Assembly (NCBI RefSeq): GCF_022429645.1
Contig: NZ_CP092480.1
Span: 3,640,501 to 3,704,500, forward strand
DNA from: Lutibacter sp. A80
GTDB taxonomy: Bacteria > Bacteroidota > Bacteroidia > Flavobacteriales > Flavobacteriaceae
DNA length: 64,000 nucleotides
Direction of reading: 5' to 3'
Of this stretch, positions 8,383-16,493 are shown one piece after another; positions within the stretch are counted from its first letter, which is position 1, and each line of letters begins with the position of its first letter. The notes beneath the pieces are model-generated. The model did not search any database. It saw only the letters and a program-made list of their open reading frames with translations, and had not been told where the DNA came from. The translations under genes and the position numbers were made by a program.

Positions 8383-9864
8383 TTAAGCTTCTAGTTCTGC
8401 TTTTTCTTTTGGTCTAATAACCATTTTATCGTAAATAGATAAGGCTATAATTGTTATAATTCCAATAGCAACAATTACATACCAAATTTTATTTGGATTA
8501 TAGTTATCCCACAGCATTTGAGTCATTTCCCAATGTTCCATTCCTAGTTTTTGTTCAGCTAAAACTAAGTAGTCATTTTTTGTAAAGGTTTCTGTTATTT
8601 CAGGCATTTCTATACCTCTAGTTGTCATTTCAGTTTGTAATAAACTTAATTTATCTGACCAAGATTGGTAAAGGTTACCAGAAATAAGTTTTGTTAAAAA
8701 GTTACCAGCTGCTACAGGTAAAAAGTAGGTTCCTTGATATAAGGCTTCTTTTCCTTTAGGCGATATTAAAGCAATAAAAGATGAGAAAGTTGGGTTTGTA
8801 GTCATTTCACCAATTGCAAATATCATTGTTCCTAAAATGGTAAACATTACATTGTTTGTGTAGAAAGTTAAACCAATACCAATAGCTGCAATAATAAAAC
8901 CTCTAATCATAGCGCTTACGTGTCTCATTTTAATTACAAAATAAGAAACAAACATTTGTAGGGTTACAATCATTAAAGCATCAATATTTGTAAACCATTC
9001 TGGTTTAATTTGTCCGTTTTCACTTAATAAGTTTCCTAATCCAGGCCAAAAATTAGTTATAGAAGCACTTAGTGCAGAGGAATCTACCCAATCTTCAATA
9101 AAGTTTGGTAATGTATAAAATAATTGGTTGAACATAGTCCAGAAACCAACCATTAAAATTAAAAGAACAGTTAATCTTGTGTCTTTAACTGCTTCCCATA
9201 TTTTTAATAATGAAGTTCTTATAGCAGCACCAAAAGATTCTTTTGCTGTTTTTTCTCTTTCAGGTTCTTTAAAGAAAAACAATACAAGTAGTAAGTTAAT
9301 TCCAATTACAACTGCAGCCTGAATAAAAATTAATTTCCAACCGTAAGTAGATCTTAAATATGATGATGATGCAGGGCCAATAAAACCACCAATGTTTACC
9401 ATCATATAAAAAATACCAAAACCTAATGTTCCATTGGATTTATTTGTTGATTTAGTAATAATTGCAGAAGCTACAGGCTTAAACATTGCAGCTCCAATTG
9501 CAACAAATAAGAATACAAAATACATACCCCAATAAGTGTTTACTTCACCCATTAATAAATACCCTGTAATTAAAATTGTGTAGGCTATTATTAGCGATAG
9601 TTTATATCCTATTTTATCGGCAATAACACCCGTAAAAATTGGCAGAAAATATAATAAAGCTGTAATATCAGACATTATATTTCCTTTTTGAATATGGTTA
9701 AAACCTAATCCTCCTTTATCAGTTGAACCAACTAGGTATAATGCAAAAAGAGTAAAAACTCCATACCAGGCCCAACGCTCCATAAGTTCCATAAAACTAC
9801 CTAGCCAAAATGTTTTATTAAAAGAGCCGACTGTTTGCAAAAAAGATTTTTTTTCTGTACTCAT
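8383..9864 (-). CDS. POT-like MFS transporter with divergent signature
   Basis: Major facilitator of 493 residues, related to its POT-type neighbours but more distant. The signature region reads ELMERWAWYGVF: the ExxER core is kept, while the FxYYG part is replaced by WAWYG. The FYMMVNIGGF motif in mid-protein corresponds to FYMGVNAG of the neighbour. The C-terminal third has an extra soluble loop (about residues 400-445) before a last membrane segment. Substrate may differ from ordinary di- and tripeptides. A strong hairpin ends 19 bases before its start codon. Confidence 0.82.
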   Translation of the reverse strand: MSTEKKSFLQTVGSFNKTFWLGSFMELMERWAWYGVFTLFALYLVGSTDKGGLGFNHIQKGNIMSDITALLYFLPIFTGVIADKIGYKLSLIIAYTILITGYLLMGEVNTYWGMYFVFLFVAIGAAMFKPVASAIITKSTNKSNGTLGFGIFYMMVNIGGFIGPASSSYLRSTYGWKLIFIQAAVVIGINLLLVLFFFKEPEREKTAKESFGAAIRTSLLKIWEAVKDTRLTVLLILMVGFWTMFNQLFYTLPNFIEDWVDSSALSASITNFWPGLGNLLSENGQIKPEWFTNIDALMIVTLQMFVSYFVIKMRHVSAMIRGFIIAAIGIGLTFYTNNVMFTILGTMIFAIGEMTTNPTFSSFIALISPKGKEALYQGTYFLPVAAGNFLTKLISGNLYQSWSDKLSLLQTEMTTRGIEMPEITETFTKNDYLVLAEQKLGMEHWEMTQMLWDNYNPNKIWYVIVAIGIITIIALSIYDKMVIRPKEKAELEA

Positions 9865-9883
9865 TGTATGTGATTTTTAGAAC

Positions 9884-9919
9884 ATAAAAGCTCAGGTAAT
9901 TTTTTACCTGAGCTTTTAT
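9884..9919 (-). terminator. 16-bp hairpin between two peptide transporter genes
   Basis: ATAAAAGCTCAGGTAA at 9884-9899 pairs perfectly with 9904-9919 around TTTT. On the minus strand it lies after the 10000-11379 gene and just 19 bases before the start codon of the next. It can act as a terminator/attenuator or mRNA stabiliser. There is no long U tract beyond the stem. Confidence 0.65.
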
Positions 9920-9999
9920 AAATATTTATTTTAAATGTGTCATTAATTATCTAGAAATAGATTTATTTCGAATTGTAAAATTAATCAAAATAATTAAAG

Positions 10000-11379
10000 T
10001 TATTCAGTAATAACGTGTTCATCATCTTCAGCTCCATGTGTTAAATTTTCTAGTTTTTTGCGGAAAACCATAACTAGTAATCCAAATAGAACACAAAATA
10101 TAGCAATACCTGTAAAAACAGTATATTCTCCTAAATGTTCTGCTGATTCTCCTAATAATCCTGCAAATTTATTTCCAATTCCAGTCATTGCAAAATAAAT
10201 ACCCATCATTAATGAAGCGTATTTAACAGGTGCTAATTTTGTAATGTATGAAAGTGCAACTGGAGAAAGACATAATTCTCCAACTGTATGAAATAAATAG
10301 GCTAAAACTAACCAGTACATAGCTGAAGTTCCAGTAGCTTCATATTGTCCTGCTGCTGCTGTCATAAAAAAGAAACCAAATCCCATAATCATTAAACCAA
10401 TAATCATTTTAAATAATGAGGTTGATATTTTTCCTTTTAATTTTCTATTTGCCCAAAATGCGGCAACACCAGTTCCTAAAAAGATTATAAACATTGCGTT
10501 TAACGATTGAAACCATGATGCTGGTACTTCATTTCCAATAAATGGAAGTGAGAATGATAGTATTCTATTTGTTTTTTCAGAAGCATAAATATTTAATAAA
10601 CCTCCAGCTTGTTCAAATGAACCCCAAAATACAATTACAAGTAAAAAAGAAATGAACAATACAATTACTCTATCTTTTTCTATTTTAGTTAAAGGTTTAT
10701 TAAAAGCAGCTTTATCAGCTTCACTAGATTCACCTATAAAATTACCAACAGATTTTAAAAATTTTTGTCCAGCCATATATTGAATTAAACCTAAAGCCAT
10801 ACCAATACCTGCTAATCCAAATCCATAATGCCATCCATAAACTTCACCAACAGTACCAACAATTAAACTAGATAAAAATGCACCAACATTAATTCCAATG
10901 TAAAATATTGTAAATCCTTTATCTCTTCTAATATCTCCTTTTTGATATAGCCCACCTACCATAGTAGAAATATTTGGTTTTAGCATACCAACACCGGCAA
11001 TAATTAAACCTAAACCGGTATAAAATGCCCACATTTCTTCAATAGCCAATATACTATGTCCACCAACTAAAAGTAAACCTCCATATAACACTGATTTTTT
11101 TTGTCCTAAAAATTTATCTGCAATCCATCCACCTGGAATAGACATTAGGTATACAAGCATTGTATAAGTTCCATAAAGAGATAAAGCTTCTCCATTTGTC
11201 CATCCTAAACCTGCATTATCTCCATTAGTTTGAGCAACTAAATAAAGTACTAAAATTGCACGCATTCCATAGTAAGAAAAACGCTCCCACATTTCAGTAA
11301 AAAATAATACATAGAGTCCTACCGGATGCCCAAAAAGTTCTTTATGTGTCGGGTCTGTTTTTAAAGTGTTATCAGTCAT
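10000..11379 (-). CDS. POT/PTR-family proton-dependent peptide transporter
   Basis: Second canonical POT transporter, 459 residues, clearly paralogous to the 6719-8296 gene. The signature EMWERFSYYGMRAIL is near residue 30. GVGMLKPNIST and FYIGINVGAFLSS follow, along with a central loop and the C-terminal half, where EAGGLLNIYA-like sequence (EQAGG) matches the neighbour. It is first of the three transporters downstream of the DPP4-like gene (53-base gap), so it is likely cotranscribed with the peptidase. The hairpin at 9884-9919 may limit read-through to the next transporter. Confidence 0.9.
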   Translation of the reverse strand: MTDNTLKTDPTHKELFGHPVGLYVLFFTEMWERFSYYGMRAILVLYLVAQTNGDNAGLGWTNGEALSLYGTYTMLVYLMSIPGGWIADKFLGQKKSVLYGGLLLVGGHSILAIEEMWAFYTGLGLIIAGVGMLKPNISTMVGGLYQKGDIRRDKGFTIFYIGINVGAFLSSLIVGTVGEVYGWHYGFGLAGIGMALGLIQYMAGQKFLKSVGNFIGESSEADKAAFNKPLTKIEKDRVIVLFISFLLVIVFWGSFEQAGGLLNIYASEKTNRILSFSLPFIGNEVPASWFQSLNAMFIIFLGTGVAAFWANRKLKGKISTSLFKMIIGLMIMGFGFFFMTAAAGQYEATGTSAMYWLVLAYLFHTVGELCLSPVALSYITKLAPVKYASLMMGIYFAMTGIGNKFAGLLGESAEHLGEYTVFTGIAIFCVLFGLLVMVFRKKLENLTHGAEDDEHVITE

Positions 11380-11432
11380 ATTGTTGGTTATATATTAAAT
11401 TTATAATTATTTCAATTCTATCGGTATTTGTT

Positions 11433-13592
11433 TTAATTTCCTAAATTTTCTTTGATAAAAGTAGTCATTTTATTAAACAAATGTAATCTTGTATTTTTAC
11501 CTCTATAAATTCCGTGAGTTCTATCTGGATAAATAGCTTGTTCGAAAGGTTTATTTGCTTCTATTAAAGCGTTTGTTAGGCGCATTGTATTTTGTACATG
11601 CACATTATCATCTCCGCTTCCGTGAATTAATAAAAATTTACCTTTTAACATATCTGCATAATTAATTGGTGAATTTTCATCGTAACCAGCAGGGTTTTCT
11701 TGTGGAGTTCTTAAAAAGCGTTCAGTATAAACGGTATCGTAAAAACGCCAGCTTGTAACAGGTGCAACTGCAATTGCCATTTTAAACACGTCGTTCCCTT
11801 TTAATAAACAATTGGTACTCATATGTCCACCAAAGCTCCATCCCCAAATTCCAATTTCTTGTTCATTAATATAAGGTCTTTTAGCCAATTCTTTAGCAGC
11901 ATCAATCTGGTCTATAGTTTCGTATTTCACTAAATTTAAGTAGGTCGATTTTTTAAAATCTGCACCTTTAAAACCAGTTCCTCTTCCGTCTACACATACA
12001 ATTATATACCCTTGTTGTGCTAAATGTTGAAACCAATAATCGTTTGCACTATTCCAAGAATTGCTAACCGATTGTGATCCAGGACCCGAATATTGAGTCA
12101 TAAATAATGGATATTGTTTGTTGGTATCAAAATTAGAAGGTTTTAACATCCACGCATTAAACTCTCCATTTTCAGTTTTTATAGTGAAGAATTCTTTTTT
12201 AGATAAATTGTAATTCGATAATTTTTCTAAAAGTTTATTATTGTTTAAAATTTCTTTTAATTGTTTTCCTTTTGAATTGTGAAGCGTATAGACAGCTGGG
12301 GTGTTTATATCGGTAAAAGTGTTGATAAAATAATTTGAATTTTTACTGAATGATGCACTATTTGTACCGGTAGCATTTGTTAAGCGTTGTTTATTTTTAC
12401 CATTTAGCTTAATGGAATAAATAGTTCTGTTAATAGAACCATCTTCAACAGATTGGTAATAAATAGTTTTGGATTTTTCGTTAATTCCGTAAAAATTAGT
12501 GACTTCCCAAGCGCCTTTTGTAATTTGATTGATAAGTTTACCTTCTTTAGAATAGTGATAAATATGATTAAAACCGTCTTTTTCACTGGTCCAAATAAAA
12601 CTATTATCATTTAAAAAAGTTAAATTATCGTGTATATCTACATACGCTTTATCTGTTTCATTTAATACAACTTTAGCGGTATTATCAGTGGCATTAACAA
12701 AATATAAATTTAAGTTATTTTGATGGCGATTTAAAGTAATAACACTTAAAGTAGTTGCATTATTTGTCCATTTTAAACGTGGAATATACTCGTAATCTCC
12801 TAAAGTTATTTTTGAAGTATTTTTAGTTTCTAAGTTATATAACTGTAAATCTACAATTGCGTTTTTTTCTCCGGCTTTTGGGTATTTAAAAACTTGTTGT
12901 GTTGGGTATAATTCTTTTCCTGTTAGTTGCATAGAAAATTCAGGAACTTCGGTTTCATCAAAACGTAAAAAAGCAATATTTTTACTGTCGGCACTCCAAT
13001 CAAAAGCACGTACAAAAGAAAATTCTTCTTCATATACCCAATCGCAAATACCGTTGATAATAAAGTTCTTTTTACCATCTGATGTTATTTGAATAACTTT
13101 ATTTGTTTCTAGATTTTTAACAAATAGATTGTTGTTTTTAGCATAGGCTACTTTTTTACTATCTGGAGAAAAAGTAGGTTCTTGTATTTTTTCTTCATCA
13201 ATTAATTGCAGTTTTTTAGAAGCGATGTCATACACATAAAAAATACCTAAACTAGATCTTCTATATATTGGTTCTACTTTAACACCTAATAACAATTTAG
13301 TTTCATCGTTGTTAAAATCGTAACTTTCAAAATAGGCTATTTCACTTAAATTTTCACTATCAACAATGGTTTCAACTTTTTCTAAAGAGGCATAACTATA
13401 TTTATCTACGGTTGTACTTCTGGTGGCTCTATTAAAATTTAATAACGAATAAAAATCGCCATTCATAGAGTTTAAAGAGTTCATTCTTTCGGTACTAAAT
13501 GTACCATTCCAAATTTCGTTTAAAGTAATATCTTGTTTTTGTGCTGTTGCTAAGGAAGTTACTGTAATAAATAAAAGGAGTAGTTTTTTCAT
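11433..13592 (-). CDS. DPP4-like S9 dipeptidyl peptidase, secreted
   Basis: Serine peptidase of the S9B (dipeptidyl peptidase IV) group, removing dipeptides from peptide N termini in the envelope. I place the start at 13592, giving 719 residues, because MKKLLLLF begins a clean signal peptide ending TAQ; an upstream in-frame ATG at 13622 would add 10 residues before it. An N-terminal beta-propeller (about residues 35-460) contains the DPP4-type double Glu loop YEEEFSF. The alpha/beta hydrolase part has GWSFGGH (Ser), GSGDDNVH (Asp) and DRTHGI (His). Upstream of three peptide transporters, it probably supplies their substrates. Confidence 0.92.
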   Translation of the reverse strand: MKKLLLLFITVTSLATAQKQDITLNEIWNGTFSTERMNSLNSMNGDFYSLLNFNRATRSTTVDKYSYASLEKVETIVDSENLSEIAYFESYDFNNDETKLLLGVKVEPIYRRSSLGIFYVYDIASKKLQLIDEEKIQEPTFSPDSKKVAYAKNNNLFVKNLETNKVIQITSDGKKNFIINGICDWVYEEEFSFVRAFDWSADSKNIAFLRFDETEVPEFSMQLTGKELYPTQQVFKYPKAGEKNAIVDLQLYNLETKNTSKITLGDYEYIPRLKWTNNATTLSVITLNRHQNNLNLYFVNATDNTAKVVLNETDKAYVDIHDNLTFLNDNSFIWTSEKDGFNHIYHYSKEGKLINQITKGAWEVTNFYGINEKSKTIYYQSVEDGSINRTIYSIKLNGKNKQRLTNATGTNSASFSKNSNYFINTFTDINTPAVYTLHNSKGKQLKEILNNNKLLEKLSNYNLSKKEFFTIKTENGEFNAWMLKPSNFDTNKQYPLFMTQYSGPGSQSVSNSWNSANDYWFQHLAQQGYIIVCVDGRGTGFKGADFKKSTYLNLVKYETIDQIDAAKELAKRPYINEQEIGIWGWSFGGHMSTNCLLKGNDVFKMAIAVAPVTSWRFYDTVYTERFLRTPQENPAGYDENSPINYADMLKGKFLLIHGSGDDNVHVQNTMRLTNALIEANKPFEQAIYPDRTHGIYRGKNTRLHLFNKMTTFIKENLGN

Positions 13593-13710
13593 GAAATTAT
13601 CATTTCTTAAAATAATTGTCAAGTTTAAGAAAATTTTTGCATATTACCGTTGTAATAAATCATAAATATTCACATTTTATTATAAATGTTAATTTTAATT
13701 TTTATTAAAT

Positions 13711-13718
13711 TATCTTTG
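13711..13718 (+). promoter_or_regulatory. Possible -7 element of the HMG-CoA reductase gene
   Basis: TATCTTTG matches TAnnTTTG and lies 25 bases before the start codon. No TTG is found at the expected upstream spacing, so the call rests on the -7 box alone. Confidence 0.45.
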
Positions 13719-13743
13719 CACAAATAATAAAAGTTACATTTAA

Positions 13744-15024
13744 ATGTCTAAAACCGTTAATGGATTTTCTAAGCTAGCAAAGCTTGAAAAAATAGATTGG
13801 TTGATTTCTAATTTTTTTAATAATGATATTAAAGTGAAACAAGTGTTAATGCAGTATTGGAATTCTGATACTGTATTACAAGAATTACACGATGATTTTA
13901 TTGAAAATACCATTTCTAACTACTACTTACCTTTTGGAATTGCACCAAATTTTATAATAAATGGCATAGATTATACAATACCAATGGCAATAGAAGAAAG
14001 TTCTGTTGTTGCAGCAGCTTCGTTAACTGCTAAGTTTTGGAGTGCCCGAGGTGGATTTAAAGCAAAAGTAATTGCAACTAAAAAAGTTGGTCAGGTTCAT
14101 TTTATGTATGAAGGCGATAAGGCAACACTTCAAAATTATTTTGTAAATAAGAAACAAGCTTTATTACAGGCAACAGAAACCATCACTCAAAATATGAAAA
14201 AGCGTGGAGGTGGAATTTTAGATATTGAATTGCGTGATAAAACTGCTGAGCTAAAAAATTACTATCAGTTACATGTTACTTTTGAAACGGTTGATAGTAT
14301 GGGGGCAAATTTTATAAATTCTTGTCTTGAGTCTATGGCAAATGAGTTTCAAAATAACAGTATTCAAATTGTAATGAGTATCTTATCTAATTACGTACCA
14401 GAATGTTTGGTGCAAGCAGAGGTAAGTTGTAAAGTTTCTGAATTAGGTGTTGAAAATTCAGAATTATTTGCTCAAAAATTTGTGCAGGCAGTTCAAATAG
14501 CAAATGCTGAAACATACCGTGCAGTTACTCATAATAAAGGAATTATGAATGGAATTGACGCTGTTGTTATTGCTACAGGAAACGATTTTAGAGCTATTGA
14601 AGCCGGGGCACATGCTTATGCCTCAAAAAGCGGACGTTATAAAAGCCTTACAAACGCAACAATAGAAAATGGAATTTTTAAATTTTGGATAGAAATTCCT
14701 TTAGCTTTAGGTACTGTTGGTGGTTTAACTAAATTACATCCGTTGTCTAAATTGTCGTTAAAAATGTTAGGCAATCCTTCCGCAAAAGAATTAATGAAAA
14801 TTATAGCAGTTGCTGGGTTGGCGCAAAATTTTGCTGCATTGCGAGCATTAACAACATCCGGAATTCAAAAAGGACATATGAAAATGCACTTAACCAATAT
14901 TATAAAACAATTGGGCGCAAATGAGGAGGATAAACAATATTTAATTGATTATTTTGAACATAAAACCATTACACACAATGCTGTGGTTGAAGCATATAAT
15001 AAGTTGGTTAGGGAAAACGAATAA
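13744..15024 (+). CDS. mvaA: Hydroxymethylglutaryl-CoA reductase, class II
   Basis: Reduces HMG-CoA to mevalonate (or the reverse), the committed step of the mevalonate isoprenoid route. It is a soluble class II enzyme of 426 residues without a membrane domain. AIEESSVVAAAS at residues 82-93 carries the catalytic glutamate, DSMGANFINS lies in the substrate domain, GNDFRAIEAGAHAYA near residue 280 holds the conserved aspartate, and GIQKGHMKMH near the C terminus carries the catalytic histidine. A GHMP kinase follows after a repeat-rich gap, consistent with a biosynthetic role. Class II enzymes are often called degradative, but Bacteroidota lack class I, so the biosynthetic direction is likely here. 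Confidence 0.93.
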   Translation: MSKTVNGFSKLAKLEKIDWLISNFFNNDIKVKQVLMQYWNSDTVLQELHDDFIENTISNYYLPFGIAPNFIINGIDYTIPMAIEESSVVAAASLTAKFWSARGGFKAKVIATKKVGQVHFMYEGDKATLQNYFVNKKQALLQATETITQNMKKRGGGILDIELRDKTAELKNYYQLHVTFETVDSMGANFINSCLESMANEFQNNSIQIVMSILSNYVPECLVQAEVSCKVSELGVENSELFAQKFVQAVQIANAETYRAVTHNKGIMNGIDAVVIATGNDFRAIEAGAHAYASKSGRYKSLTNATIENGIFKFWIEIPLALGTVGGLTKLHPLSKLSLKMLGNPSAKELMKIIAVAGLAQNFAALRALTTSGIQKGHMKMHLTNIIKQLGANEEDKQYLIDYFEHKTITHNAVVEAYNKLVRENE

Positions 15025-15063
15025 ATCAATTCTGAAGCAATAAAGATTATTGTTAATGTAATC

Positions 15064-15086
15064 AGCGGCTGAGCGAGGTTGAAACT
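15064..15086 (+). repeat. GCGGCTGAGCGAG repeat, left copy
   Basis: GCGGCTGAGCGAGGTTGAA, present in inverted form (with one base fewer) at 16421-16442, on the other side of the GHMP kinase gene. Related sequence (CGACTTCGCTCA) recurs in the 57.5 and 60.3 kb repeats. Confidence 0.6.
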
Positions 15087-15140
15087 GTGATTTCGTATTC
15101 AATTATTTATTTTGTTATTAAACGTGGTTGTAAAACGCGT

Positions 15141-15174
15141 TGTCATTCCTGCGCAGGCAGGAATCCATAGAAAG
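15141..15174 (+). repeat. TGTCATTCCTGC hairpin repeat
   Basis: Dispersed intergenic repeat. The internal perfect stem is ATTCCTGC (15145-15152), loop GCAG, then GCAGGAAT (15157-15164), followed by CCATAGAAAG. Closely similar copies lie at 16339 and 22547, with an inverted copy at 15358. Confidence 0.75.
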
Positions 15175-15254
15175 TTTTAAAAGAAGGCAGAACATAAAAA
15201 TTTAAAAAAATAATTAAAAAAAAACAACTGATCAGAAATCCTTAAAGCGAATAT

Positions 15255-15353
15255 AAATGGAAACACGATTGGAAAATTAAATGAATAGAAGAAGATAATA
15301 AAAAATGGTTTGACCTTTTTGATGATTGGTTTGATGATATTTTAAAAGATTAG
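15255..15353 (+). pseudogene. C-terminal remnant of a GIY-YIG nuclease gene
   Basis: In frame from 15255 the sequence reads KWKHDWKIK, stop, IEEDNKKWFDLFDDWFDDI, ending at TAG 15351-15353. This is the typical C-terminal tail of small GIY-YIG endonucleases (family knowledge), with one internal stop and no upstream catalytic GIY...YIG part. It lies between two oppositely oriented TGTCATTCCTGC repeats, as if the repeats once flanked a whole gene. The match is by eye only. Confidence 0.6.
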
Positions 15354-15357
15354 TATA

Positions 15358-15383
15358 GATTACTGCCTGTGCAGGAATGACAT
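15358..15383 (-). repeat. TGTCATTCCTGC hairpin repeat, inverted copy
   Basis: Reads as the reverse complement of the copy at 15141 with two substitutions (GATTACTGCCTGTGCAGGAA...). It starts 5 bases after the stop of the GIY-YIG remnant and ends 9 bases before the GHMP kinase start codon, so it forms most of that gene's leader. Confidence 0.65.
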
Positions 15384-15391
15384 AAAAAACT

Positions 15392-16321
15392 ATGAAACAA
15401 TTCTACAGCAACGGAAAATTATTATTAACAGGCGAATATTTTGTTTTAGATGGAGCAAAATCTTTAGCTGTTCCAACTACTTGTGGACAAGATTTAACCA
15501 TTGAGCAAATTAATGAACCACAAATAATTTGGAAAAGTTACACAAACACTGGTAAATGTTGGTTAGAAGCTATTTTTGATTTGCCAAAATTACGCTTAGT
15601 TTCAGCTGATTTTGAAGCAACTGAAGATGGAGGAAACGACACTTTAGCTGAAAGATTAATGCAGATTTTACAGGAAGTAAGGAGATTAAATCCTACTTTT
15701 TTAAGTGTAAAACAAGGCTTTTTAATTAAAACAAAACTTACATTTCCTCAAAATTGGGGATTAGGAACTTCTTCAACTTTAATTAATAATTTAGCAAGTT
15801 GGGCCGCAGTAAATCCCTATAAATTATTAAAAAATACTTTTGGAGGAAGTGGCTACGATATTGCTTGTGCTCAAAATAATTCACCAATTTTATATACAAT
15901 AAAAGACATAAACCCATTAGTTGAAAAAGTTGATTTTAATCCAAGTTTTAAAGAGCAATTGTATTTTGTGTATTTAAATAAAAAACAAAATAGTAGGGAA
16001 GGTATTAAACGCTTTAAAGATTTAAAAGGAAATTTAACTTCAGAAATTGAACAAATTTCAAGTTTATCTACCCTATTTTTGAATTGTACCAATTTAAATG
16101 ATTTTGAAAAATTATTAGAAGCTCATGAACAACTAGTTTCTAAAACTATTCAATTACAAACAGTTCAAAAAGAATTGTTTTCAGATTATTTTGGACAGAC
16201 AAAAAGTTTAGGTGCGTGGGGAGGTGATTTTATTTTAGCAACAGGAAATACAGACACTTCAAATTATTTTAAACAAAAAGGGTTTGAAACTGTAATTCCG
16301 TATACAGATTTAATTATTTAA
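15392..16321 (+). CDS. GYDIA-family GHMP kinase (mevalonate kinase-like)
   Basis: Sugar/isoprenoid-type small-molecule kinase of 309 residues. N-terminal KLLLTGEYFVLDGA (residues 9-22) is the usual GHMP strand-turn. The phosphate-binding motif GLGTSST is at residues 123-129, and the family-defining GGSGYDIACA is at 151-160. Pairing with HMG-CoA reductase suggests phosphorylation of mevalonate or a phosphomevalonate, but the exact substrate cannot be read from sequence. The gene is bracketed on both sides by short repeats, so it probably has its own promoter or relies on read-through. Confidence 0.85.
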   Translation: MKQFYSNGKLLLTGEYFVLDGAKSLAVPTTCGQDLTIEQINEPQIIWKSYTNTGKCWLEAIFDLPKLRLVSADFEATEDGGNDTLAERLMQILQEVRRLNPTFLSVKQGFLIKTKLTFPQNWGLGTSSTLINNLASWAAVNPYKLLKNTFGGSGYDIACAQNNSPILYTIKDINPLVEKVDFNPSFKEQLYFVYLNKKQNSREGIKRFKDLKGNLTSEIEQISSLSTLFLNCTNLNDFEKLLEAHEQLVSKTIQLQTVQKELFSDYFGQTKSLGAWGGDFILATGNTDTSNYFKQKGFETVIPYTDLII

Positions 16322-16338
16322 TTTAGAGCTTAACCTAC

Positions 16339-16373
16339 TGTTATACCTGCGCAGGCAGGTATCCAAAGAAAGT
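16339..16373 (+). repeat. TGTCATTCCTGC-family hairpin repeat with compensatory changes
   Basis: TGTTATACCTGC-GCAG-GCAGGTAT-CCAAAGAAAG. Compared with the 15141 copy, the stem has T to A on the left arm and A to T on the right arm, so the 8-bp pairing (16343-16350 with 16355-16362) is kept. Confidence 0.7.
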
Positions 16374-16420
16374 GTTAATAAACAGTATCTAAAAATTAAA
16401 AATAAAGCTTTAATAAAAAA

Positions 16421-16442
16421 AGCTTCAACTCGCTCAGCCGCC
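16421..16442 (-). repeat. GCGGCTGAGCGAG repeat, right inverted copy
   Basis: AGCTTCAACTCGCTCAGCCGCC, the inverted partner of 15064-15086. The two bracket the GIY-YIG remnant and the GHMP kinase gene. Confidence 0.6.
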
Positions 16443-16493
16443 AGAAATAAAGTAATAAGTGTTAAGAGTGACATAAATTGTTAAATAAACAAA

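Larger units (their letters stand above)
15025..15391. other. Repeat-rich gap between HMG-CoA reductase and the GHMP kinase
   Basis: 367 bases with no intact gene. It holds a GCGGCTGAGCGAG repeat, two oppositely oriented copies of the TGTCATTCCTGC repeat and, between them, a dead GIY-YIG nuclease fragment (all annotated separately). Confidence 0.75.
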
